A stretch of DNA of 64,000 nt, taken from NCBI RefSeq assembly GCF_000719475.1, contig NZ_JOGO01000069.1:6567-70566 (forward strand). The letters are read 5' to 3'. The position numbers and the translations under genes were made by a program. The notes below the pieces were generated by a model. It made no database searches. It worked only from the letters and a program-made list of their open reading frames with translations, and was not told the DNA's origin. This document shows, piece by piece, positions 57,381 to 64,000 of the stretch (position 1 is the stretch's first letter; every line of letters begins with the position of its first letter). Origin of the DNA: Streptomyces sp. NRRL F-5630 (lineage in GTDB: Bacteria > Actinomycetota > Actinomycetes > Streptomycetales > Streptomycetaceae).

Positions 57381-59330
57381 GTGCGTACCCGCACTCTCGC
57401 CGCAGCGACCGCGCTCGCGGCCCTCATCAGCTCCGCGGCCCTGACGGCCGCGCCTTCGGCAGCCGCCGACTCCGCCGTCCGCACCACCATGGTCTACGTC
57501 TCGGACGTCGCCGAGGACAGCGCACACCACCACCTCTTCTTCGCCACCCAGTACGGCATCAAGGTCACCGACGCCCAGGGCAGGAACGTCACCACGCTCG
57601 GCAGCACCGAGCACGTCGCGGACCTCCAGCTCAGCCCCGACGGCCGCACCCTCTACGCCGTGCTCACGGACTCCGGCACGCTCGCCGCCTACGACACGGC
57701 GAGCCTCGGCAAGACCGCCGAGTACCCGGTGCCCGGTCAGCGCTCCGTGGGCGGACTGGCCTTCGCCGGGGGCCGCCTGTGGTTCAGCCATTACCAGGGC
57801 ATCGGTTCCGTCGATCTCGGCGCCGAGCAGCCCGCCGCGACCCTGAACACCCTCGACGTGGGCGACGAGCCGAGCCGCGTGTACTCCGATCCCGCCGACC
57901 CGGGCGCCCTCCTCGTCGTGACGCACCACGGGGCAACGTCCACGCTCGCGACCTACGACGTCACCGGCGCGAGCCCCGTACTCCGCGTCTCCACCGAGCA
58001 CTCCGGGAACGACGCCCGCCATGTGACCTTCGGCGCGGGCGGCCATTCGCTCCTCGTCGGTGGCGGCGGGCCCGACGCGCTCGTCGCCTACCGGCTCCCG
58101 GATCTCGTCAAGGCCCGCACGTACCCGTTCACGCGGGACTCGCCGTACGCCGTCGCGGGCGCCCCGGACGGTGCGGTCGCCGCCACGACCTGGGGGGACG
58201 GCGGTCAGCTCCACGTCTTCCCGCAGGACCCGGCCCGCCCGGCCGCCGTCCGCCCCGTCGTGAAGGACACCACGTCGGTCGGCACCGGGGCCGACTCCCT
58301 CCTGTGGGTGGAGGGCGGCAAGCGGCTGCTCGCCCTCAGCTCCATGCCCGGCGGCGGCACCCAGATCAACTTCCTCGACAGCGCCCGCACATACCCCACC
58401 ACCCTCACCGTCTCCGCCCCCGCCAAGGCGGCCCGCGCCAAGTCCCTCACCATCAAGGGGACTTTGAAGTCCGCCCTCGCCCTCCCCAAGAGCACCCCGC
58501 TCAAGGTCGTCCGCACGGACCTCGACTCCCCGAAGGGCAAGACGCTGAGCGCCAAGTCCCTCGGCACCGGCGGCGCGTTCAGCTTCACGGACACCCCGCC
58601 GGCGGGCGGCAAGGTCACGTACAAGATCTCCTACGCGGGCGACGCCGACCACCCGGCGGCGAGCGCGTCCAGGAGCGTCGAGGTCTCGCGCGCCACGCCG
58701 GCGCTCAAGCTCAACAACAACAAGAAGGTCTACGCGTACGGGGCGGACGTGAAGTTCACGGCCCACCTCGGCTCCACGTACAAGAACCGCACCGTCGAGC
58801 TGTGGGCCGACCCGTACGGGAGCGACAAGCCCAACAAGCTCGTCAAGAAGGCCAAGGTCAACTCCAAGGGCGACCTCAGCGCGACCGTCGGCATGACCCG
58901 CGACACGAAGCTCACCGCGAAGTTCACCGGCGACTCGCGCTACGCCCCCAAGTCCGTCAAGGTCACGGCCTACGCGAAGGCCAAGGTCTCGCTGAGCCTG
59001 TCGAAGCAGTACAAGAACGGCAGGATCGGCTCGCACACGTACGCGTACTACCACAAGAACAAGGACGCGTTCGCGACGACGAAGATGAACTACTACAAGG
59101 GCCGCAAGCAGCGCCTGGAGATGGAGTTCTACTACCTGGGCAAGTGGCGGGACACGGCCACCGACTACTTCGCGCTCGGTACGAGCGGGAAGACGGTCTT
59201 CAACCTCGGCCACCCCGACGAGGCGGGCCTCCGCTTCCGCATCCGCGCCGCGTACCTCAACAACAGCTCGGGCGACAACGTGAACAGCACGGCGTACAGC
59301 CCGTGGAAGTACCTGTACTTCACGAAGTAG
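57381..59330 (+). CDS. Secreted beta-propeller / Ig-like repeat protein
   Basis: 649 residues, GTG 57381. Signal peptide [20 protein letters not shown] with cleavage near APSAAADS. The first 340 residues have WD/YncE-like blade motifs ([40 protein letters not shown]); the rest are bacterial Ig-like domains ([40 protein letters not shown]) and a C-terminal YSPWKYLYF module common in streptomycete secreted proteins. Probably extracellular; role unknown. The ribosome site is weak, so the start is by signal peptide. Confidence 0.85.
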   Translation: MRTRTLAAATALAALISSAALTAAPSAAADSAVRTTMVYVSDVAEDSAHHHLFFATQYGIKVTDAQGRNVTTLGSTEHVADLQLSPDGRTLYAVLTDSGTLAAYDTASLGKTAEYPVPGQRSVGGLAFAGGRLWFSHYQGIGSVDLGAEQPAATLNTLDVGDEPSRVYSDPADPGALLVVTHHGATSTLATYDVTGASPVLRVSTEHSGNDARHVTFGAGGHSLLVGGGGPDALVAYRLPDLVKARTYPFTRDSPYAVAGAPDGAVAATTWGDGGQLHVFPQDPARPAAVRPVVKDTTSVGTGADSLLWVEGGKRLLALSSMPGGGTQINFLDSARTYPTTLTVSAPAKAARAKSLTIKGTLKSALALPKSTPLKVVRTDLDSPKGKTLSAKSLGTGGAFSFTDTPPAGGKVTYKISYAGDADHPAASASRSVEVSRATPALKLNNNKKVYAYGADVKFTAHLGSTYKNRTVELWADPYGSDKPNKLVKKAKVNSKGDLSATVGMTRDTKLTAKFTGDSRYAPKSVKVTAYAKAKVSLSLSKQYKNGRIGSHTYAYYHKNKDAFATTKMNYYKGRKQRLEMEFYYLGKWRDTATDYFALGTSGKTVFNLGHPDEAGLRFRIRAAYLNNSSGDNVNSTAYSPWKYLYFTK

Positions 59331-59335
59331 CGACC

Positions 59336-60643
59336 TCAGGGGCTGGGCGCCCGGGTGCCCGGGAGTCCAGCCCCTTCCGGCGGGCGGGGAGCGGGGACCG
59401 AGGCGGAGCCCCGAGAGGCGGGTCCCGGCTCACCCGCCCCCTTCGCCGTCCGCAGGACGATCCCGTACCCCGCCCCCGCCACCGTCCCGAGCACCGCGCA
59501 CGAGCCCCACAGCCACCCGGCCCCCAGGTGGTCGATCATCGCCCCCGCCATCAGCGGCGCGACCAGCGCCGCCGCCGACCACGAGAGCCCGTACACGCCC
59601 TGGTAGCGCCCGCGCCCCCGGACCGGCGAGAGCTGGACGACCAGACCCGTCTGGGTCGGCGCGTTGACCATCTCGGCGAGCGTCCACACCGTAATGGTCA
59701 TGAGGAGCACGGCCATCGAGTCCGCGAAGGCGGTGAGCCCGAGCCCGTACCCGGCGAGGAGCGAGGAGAGCACGAGCAGGCGGCCGGGGGAGCGGTGCTG
59801 GATGAACCGGGTCAGCGGGAGCTGGAGGACGACGATGAGGACGCCGTTGAGCGCGATCGCGCTGCCGTAGTCGGCGGGGGAGAAGCCCGCCCGCCCCATC
59901 GTGATCGGCAGCCCGACCTGGGCCTCCTGGAAGACGAGCGCGACGAGGAACGACAGCCCGACGACGGCCATGAAGCGCCCGTCCCGCGCCACCGTCCGCA
60001 GCCCCACCTCGTCCTCGCGCCGCCCCTTGTCCTCCGCCGCGCGCTCCGGCCGGGTCTCCGGCAGCCTCAGGAACACGACGACCGCGCAGGCCATCGTGAG
60101 GGCGGCCTCCCCGAGGAAGCCCGCGAGGTAGCTGTACTCGGCGACGAAACCGGCGAGGACGGAGGAGACGGCGAAGCCGAGGTTGATCGCCCAGTAGTTC
60201 AGCGCGAACGCGCGGACCCGGTCCTCTGCCGGGACGAGGTCGGCGAGCATCGCCTGCACGGCGGGCCGCGAGGCGTTGTTGACGAAACCGACCACCGCCG
60301 CGACACCCGCGATCGCGACCGGGTGCGTGACGAAGCCGAGCACCGCGACCGCGAGCGCCGTCCCCGCCTGCGCCGTGAACATCGTGGGCCGCCGTCCCCA
60401 GCGGTCCGTGAGCACCCCGCCGACGAGCGAGGCGAGGACGCCGCCGAGCCCGAAGAGAGCGGCGACGAGACCCGCGTACGAGGCGGAGTAACCGCGCTCG
60501 ACGGTCAGGTAGATCGCCATGAACGTGTAGACGAAGCCGCCGAGCCGGTTGATGAGCGTGCTCGTCCACAGCCACCAGAAGGCGGGCGGGAGCCCCGACA
60601 CGCTCTCGCGCAGAGCGCTGCGCACCCGTGCGACGGACGACAT
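59336..60643 (-). CDS. MFS transporter
   Basis: 435 residues, ATG 60643. Twelve hydrophobic segments; the loop 2-3 motif is [15 protein letters not shown], and [35 protein letters not shown] are characteristic of drug-efflux-like MFS members (MdtH-type). Central charged loop [16 protein letters not shown]. Substrate unknown; export of a small molecule is likely. Convergent with the Ig-like gene (5-bp gap). Confidence 0.92.
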   Translation of the reverse strand: MSSVARVRSALRESVSGLPPAFWWLWTSTLINRLGGFVYTFMAIYLTVERGYSASYAGLVAALFGLGGVLASLVGGVLTDRWGRRPTMFTAQAGTALAVAVLGFVTHPVAIAGVAAVVGFVNNASRPAVQAMLADLVPAEDRVRAFALNYWAINLGFAVSSVLAGFVAEYSYLAGFLGEAALTMACAVVVFLRLPETRPERAAEDKGRREDEVGLRTVARDGRFMAVVGLSFLVALVFQEAQVGLPITMGRAGFSPADYGSAIALNGVLIVVLQLPLTRFIQHRSPGRLLVLSSLLAGYGLGLTAFADSMAVLLMTITVWTLAEMVNAPTQTGLVVQLSPVRGRGRYQGVYGLSWSAAALVAPLMAGAMIDHLGAGWLWGSCAVLGTVAGAGYGIVLRTAKGAGEPGPASRGSASVPAPRPPEGAGLPGTRAPSP

Positions 60644-60883
60644 GGGACCCCCTCGGGACAAGCTGCGGTAAGCGGCCGAACGGCCATCGACACCGTACGA
60701 AGCGGGGGCGCGCGGAGCCACTGGATTGACGCCGCCCGTCAATCGTCGGCGGCTCCCGGCGAGGGCGCCGAAAGGGCCGCGCGGCGACCGTACGGAAGAG
60801 CCCCGCCGCGCCCGTTCGAGCAGGCCGTTGAAGGCGCCGGGCGGGCGCGGCGCGGGCCGTACCCGTGGATTACGCTCGGGGCC

Positions 60884-61642
60884 ATGGCCGACGCACCGTA
60901 CAAGCTGATCCTGCTCCGCCACGGCGAGAGCGAGTGGAACGCGACGAACCAGTTCACCGGGTGGGTGGACGTCAACCTGACCGAGAAGGGCGAGAAGGAG
61001 GCCCTGCGCGGCGGCGAGCTGCTGAAGGACTCCGGGCTGCTCCCCGACGTGGTCCACACCTCGCTCCTCAAGCGCGCGATCCGCACGGCGCAGATCGGCC
61101 TGGAGGCCGCCGAGCGCCACTGGATTCCCGTCCGCCGCTCCTGGCGCCTGAACGAGCGGCACTACGGCGCGCTCCAGGGCAAGGACAAGGCGCAGACGCT
61201 CGCCGAGTTCGGCGAGGAGCAGTTCCAGCAGTGGCGCCGCTCCTACGACGTCCCGCCGCCCCCGCTCGCGGCCGGCGCCGAGTACTCGCAGACGAACGAC
61301 GCGCGCTATCAGACGATCCCGTCGGACGCCCGCCCCGACACGGAGTGCCTGAAGGACGTCGTCGTCCGGATGCTCCCGTACTGGTACGACGCGATCGTCC
61401 CCGACCTCCAGGCCGGCCACACGGTCCTCGTCGCGGCCCACGGCAACAGCCTCCGCGCCCTGGTCAAGCACCTCGACCAGATCTCGGACGCCGACATCGC
61501 GGGCCTGAACATCCCCACGGGCATCCCCCTCGCCTACGACCTCGACGCCGACTTCCAGCCGGTGAAGAAGGGCGGCACGTACCTCGACCCGGAGGCGGCG
61601 AAGGCGAGCATCGAAGCGGTGAAGAACCAGGGCCGCAAGTAA
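60884..61642 (+). CDS. gpmA: 2,3-bisphosphoglycerate-dependent phosphoglycerate mutase
   Basis: 252 residues. Interconverts 3- and 2-phosphoglycerate in glycolysis. Catalytic motif [20 protein letters not shown] (first His), [36 protein letters not shown], and the second His in [20 protein letters not shown], all intact. ATG 60884. Followed by a strong terminator. Confidence 0.97.
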   Translation: MADAPYKLILLRHGESEWNATNQFTGWVDVNLTEKGEKEALRGGELLKDSGLLPDVVHTSLLKRAIRTAQIGLEAAERHWIPVRRSWRLNERHYGALQGKDKAQTLAEFGEEQFQQWRRSYDVPPPPLAAGAEYSQTNDARYQTIPSDARPDTECLKDVVVRMLPYWYDAIVPDLQAGHTVLVAAHGNSLRALVKHLDQISDADIAGLNIPTGIPLAYDLDADFQPVKKGGTYLDPEAAKASIEAVKNQGRK

Positions 61643-61655
61643 CCCGGCCCCGCAC

Positions 61656-61689
61656 ACGGTGCCGTCCCCGGGGAAGGGGACGGCACCGT
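61656..61689 (+). terminator. Terminator of gpmA
   Basis: Perfect 14-bp stem ACGGTGCCGTCCCC / GGGGACGGCACCGT with a six-base loop, 14 bp after the gpmA stop; followed by TGTTG. The strongest hairpin in the window. Confidence 0.9.
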
Positions 61690-61797
61690 TGTGGAGTGGG
61701 CGGTTGACGTAGGTCACCTCGTACGTCCCGGGCGGGGAGACGTGGTGACTCGGCGTCGGTGGTGACGAGTTCTTCGGCTCGTGCTGGGGTGGGGGGC

Positions 61798-63081
61798 ATG
61801 GAACGTTCTCGGATCGCCCTCGCTCTGACCGGTGTTGTCGTGCTCGGCGCCGTCGGCACCGCCTCCGCCAATGACGGCCTCGCACGGACCGTCGAGGGGA
61901 GCGCGTGCCAGGCGGAGGCCAGACAGCCGGAGCGGGGGCCCGACATCGACGGCGACGGGCACGGGGACCTCCTCCTGGAGACCGGCGGGGACGGCAGCAC
62001 GGGTGTCGAGACGGGGCGGATATACGTGCGGTACGGGGGCGGCGCCGGTGCCCGTACCGCCTACTTCACGCAGAAGGACTTCGGTCTGCGCGGGCAGCAG
62101 GAGCCGGTCGGCGGCTCCGCGACGGGCATTCCCGCCGTCGCCGATCTCGACGGGGACGGCGCCGACGACATCGTGACCGGCGCGCGCCCCGCCGTCCGCT
62201 GGGGCGGCCCGCACGCCGCCGCCCCCACCCGCCTCCGCTTCCCCTACGCACCGGACGCCGAGACCGCGCACCCGCCCGTCACCGGTGACTTCGACGGCGA
62301 CGGCCACCCGGACCTCGCCTCGCTCCGCGTCGGCAGCGATCACGCGGAACTCGTCGTCCTGTACGGGCCGTTCACGCGCGAGGGCCGCCCGGCCCGTACG
62401 GAGGTGCGCCGCACGCCCGACAGTGTCCGTCCCGCCTTCGCCTCCGGCCTCACGCTCGTGGCCGCCGAGGCGACCGGGGACGGGGTGGACGACCTCATCG
62501 AGTACGCACCCGGGGCGCACGCGACCCCGTACCTCCTCCCGGGCAAGCGCGGCGGCGGCTTCGGCGCGGCGCGCGTCCTGCCCGCGGGCGACGCCGTCGC
62601 CGTCGGCGACTACGACGGCGACGGCCTCCCCGATCTCGCGATCGGCGACAGCGGCGTCCCCGACGACGACGGCGAGTCCCCTCTCGCAAACCGGCGGGGC
62701 CGCGTCCTCGTCGTGTACGGGAAGGACCGCGCCCACCCCGTCGTCCTGGAGGGCGGCGCCCCGCGCGGCGGCTTCGGGCTCGGCGTGCTCACCGCCGACC
62801 TCGACGGCGACGGCTGCGACGACCTCGCCGTCCGCGCCGCGCCCGACCGCTGGCTGGAGACCGACACGCTCACCGTGCTGCACGGCGGCTCGGCGCACGG
62901 CCTGGGCTCCGCGCCCTGGCGGCGTCTCGGCAAGAGTCCCGTCCTCGCGGAACGGGCGGTGGAGACCGGTGACGGACGGCAGGACCTGCTCGTGACGGAG
63001 GGCGACGGGCAAGGGGGCGCCGGGGAACGACGGCTCGTGGGCCTGCGGGACCTCGTGGGCCTGCGGGACTCAGACTCGTAG
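61798..63081 (+). CDS. Secreted FG-GAP/VCBS repeat protein
   Basis: 427 residues, ATG 61798. Signal peptide (MERSRIALALTGVVVLGAVG, cleaved near ASAN). Repeated calcium-binding D-x-D-G-D-G motifs: DIDGDGHGDLLL, VADLDGDGADDIV, TGDFDGDGHPDLA, VGDYDGDGLPDLA, TADLDGDGCDDLA, typical of integrin-like beta-propellers of streptomycete exoproteins. Ends in a low-complexity repeat (GLRDLVGLRD). Overlaps the convergent tautomerase gene by 12 bp. Confidence 0.9.
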   Translation: MERSRIALALTGVVVLGAVGTASANDGLARTVEGSACQAEARQPERGPDIDGDGHGDLLLETGGDGSTGVETGRIYVRYGGGAGARTAYFTQKDFGLRGQQEPVGGSATGIPAVADLDGDGADDIVTGARPAVRWGGPHAAAPTRLRFPYAPDAETAHPPVTGDFDGDGHPDLASLRVGSDHAELVVLYGPFTREGRPARTEVRRTPDSVRPAFASGLTLVAAEATGDGVDDLIEYAPGAHATPYLLPGKRGGGFGAARVLPAGDAVAVGDYDGDGLPDLAIGDSGVPDDDGESPLANRRGRVLVVYGKDRAHPVVLEGGAPRGGFGLGVLTADLDGDGCDDLAVRAAPDRWLETDTLTVLHGGSAHGLGSAPWRRLGKSPVLAERAVETGDGRQDLLVTEGDGQGGAGERRLVGLRDLVGLRDSDS

Positions 63082-63411
63082 GCGGTACGAGTCCGGCAGG
63101 TCCCGCACCTCGACGGACGTCACGACATGCGGCCCGCCCGCCACGTACCGCCCCAGCAGCGCGAGCACCGCGTCCGAGAGGTGCGCCTTCTGCGCGGGCG
63201 AGCGGTTCGGCAGGAGCGCGACCGTGACGTGCACGTACGGGTGCTCCTCGCCGGAGACGAAGGTGAGCGGCGCGGGCCGGAAGAAGATCTTGCCCACCCC
63301 CGCGGACTGCGACTCCGTGACGACGAGCGGGTCGAGTTCCTTCGCGAAGGCGCGTCGGTCGAAGAGGGTGTCGTCCAGCCGTTCCGTGTAGTCGACGGTG
63401 ATGTGTGGCAT
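63070..63411 (-). CDS. 5-carboxymethyl-2-hydroxymuconate isomerase-like tautomerase
   Basis: 113 residues, ATG 63411. After Met removal Pro1 would be the catalytic base (PHITVDYTERLDDTLFDRRA). The later YVHVTVALLPNRSPAQKAHL and SDAVLALLGRYVAGGPHVVT fit the HpcD/CHMI branch of the tautomerase superfamily. Substrate unproven; no other homoprotocatechuate genes are in view. Confidence 0.85.
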   Translation of the reverse strand: MPHITVDYTERLDDTLFDRRAFAKELDPLVVTESQSAGVGKIFFRPAPLTFVSGEEHPYVHVTVALLPNRSPAQKAHLSDAVLALLGRYVAGGPHVVTSVEVRDLPDSYRLRV

Positions 63412-63718
63412 GGACGGCTCCGCTCCGGCTCCCCCGATCGTGGCTCGATGGGCGTACCACCCATTTTCGCGCGGAGCCCGCGGCGGCTGGTACGGGGGAG
63501 CGGTGACCCCGGTCACGCCCCGGCCGTGGGCTGGCCGCCATGAGGGCACTGGTGCTGGGCGGACGGGAGTGGGAGGTCGCGCGGGGGCGGCCCGCGCTGG
63601 ACGTCGGGCAGAAGGGGGAGCCGTTCGCGGCGGTGCGGGCCCCCGCGAGACCTCTGGCCTCGCGGGGGCGGGCGCGGCAGAGCGGTATCGCGGCCGGTCC
63701 GCCGGGCGACGCGGCAGG
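63412..63718. other. 307-bp region without a supported gene
   Basis: A plus-strand frame from ATG 63541 stays open to the window end with high third-position GC but lacks a ribosome site and runs antisense through the Cys-rich gene; it is not annotated. Confidence 0.3.
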
Positions 63719-63859
63719 TCAGCCGGAGCAGCCCCCGCACTGGCACGGTCCCCCCGACTGGCAGCCGCAGCCGCAGCCGGAGCCGCAGCCGCAGGCGCCG
63801 AGGAGGGGGAGGGTCTTGCCCTCGGCGGGGGTGGGGGTCTCGTCAGGGGTCTCGGGCAT
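63719..63859 (-). CDS. Small cysteine-rich (metallothionein-like) protein
   Basis: 46 residues, ATG 63859 with CCAGGAGGACCC directly upstream, an ideal ribosome site. The N-terminal half is PETPDETPTPAEGKTLPLLG; the second half has eight cysteines (positions 23, 25, 29, 31, 33, 39, 41, 44) in CxC and CGCGC patterns interspersed with Gly, and no His. Such spacing suits thiolate metal clusters or an extended disulphide/Fe-S role. No signal peptide. Too short for many gene finders; family not recognised with certainty. Confidence 0.7.
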   Translation of the reverse strand: MPETPDETPTPAEGKTLPLLGACGCGSGCGCGCQSGGPCQCGGCSG

Positions 63860-64000
63860 GGGTCCTCCTGGATCGGGGGCGTACCTCGTGTCCAGGGGAA
63901 CCGCGCGGGGCGGGGGGCGTCAACGGCGCGTGGGGGCGTGGGCGGCTCGGGCCTTCCGCCTCGTTGCCCCCCCGCCCCGCCCCGAGGCTCCGCCCAGGCC
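63860..64000. other. Window end, nothing recognised
   Basis: Promoter side of the Cys-rich gene; C/G-rich, no gene seen. Confidence 0.3.

Noticed and set aside
57317..60883. Long plus-strand open frame upstream of gpmA
   Set aside because: Shadow of the Ig-like and MFS genes; only the part from 60884 is gpmA.
63541..64000. Plus-strand open frame from ATG 63541 running off the window
   Set aside because: High third-position GC but no ribosome site and it runs antisense through the Cys-rich gene, which has an ideal ribosome site; low-complexity Gln/Pro sequence is the antisense shadow.

Overview
The window is actinobacterial chromosome, almost certainly Streptomyces. It is very GC-rich with strong G/C bias at third codon positions, uses many GTG and some TTG starts, and carries genus-typical families (XRE/DUF5753-DUF397 pair, SpoIIE-type phosphatases, DUF5063, MshA for mycothiol, DUF4232 lipoproteins). 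No rRNA, tRNA or CRISPR array was seen.

Layout. 1-4.6 kb: tryptophan catabolism (kynureninase end, formamidase-like hydrolase), then a NarL-type two-component pair. 4.7-12 kb: a diacylglycerol-kinase-like gene divergent from purA, a class III aminotransferase, a decapitated MmyB-type regulator, a GntR/FCD regulator and an unknown gene. 12.4-17 kb: a SLATT-like membrane protein, the ybaB-recR-DUF5063 operon and an XRE/DUF397 pair. 17.3-21 kb: a MarR regulator divergent from a FAD monooxygenase with two near-identical operator sites, a PaaI-type thioesterase and hpd. 21-26 kb: ask-asd, then a SigE-family sigma factor coupled to a one-TM protein. 26.3-30.5 kb: an iron-siderophore ABC importer operon behind two tandem iron boxes. 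30.6-42.8 kb: SURF1, S9 peptidase, two DUF4232 lipoproteins flanking YbdK and a PAS-GAF-SpoIIE phosphatase, a nucleotidyltransferase, three VOC proteins and an Asp/Glu racemase.

42.9-49.3 kb is a mosaic accessory region: a histidine phosphatase gene broken by a nonsense codon, long unrecognised DNA, a DIP1984 gene, a frameshifted IS5-like element and a visibly AT-richer 851-codon gene. That gene encodes a Swt1-like HEPN domain (Rx4H), a STAND/NB-ARC NTPase, TPR repeats and a C-terminal cold-shock-like domain, behind an AGGTGA-type palindrome. It has the architecture of a single-protein conflict or anti-phage system and is the most interesting object here.

49.3-64 kb returns to core-like DNA: an XRE-HbhA-like-DUF2516 cluster (same order as Rv0474-Rv0476 of Mycobacterium tuberculosis), a receiver-SpoIIE phosphatase, a methyltransferase divergent from mshA, a YbjN gene, a secreted Ig-like protein, an MFS transporter, gpmA with a strong terminator, an FG-GAP protein, a CHMI-type tautomerase and an 8-cysteine, 46-residue protein. 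A 116-bp dispersed repeat occurs twice (20.9 and 52.8 kb). From memory of the S. coelicolor map, the left part resembles the SCO36xx block and the right part the SCO42xx block, with the accessory region between them.
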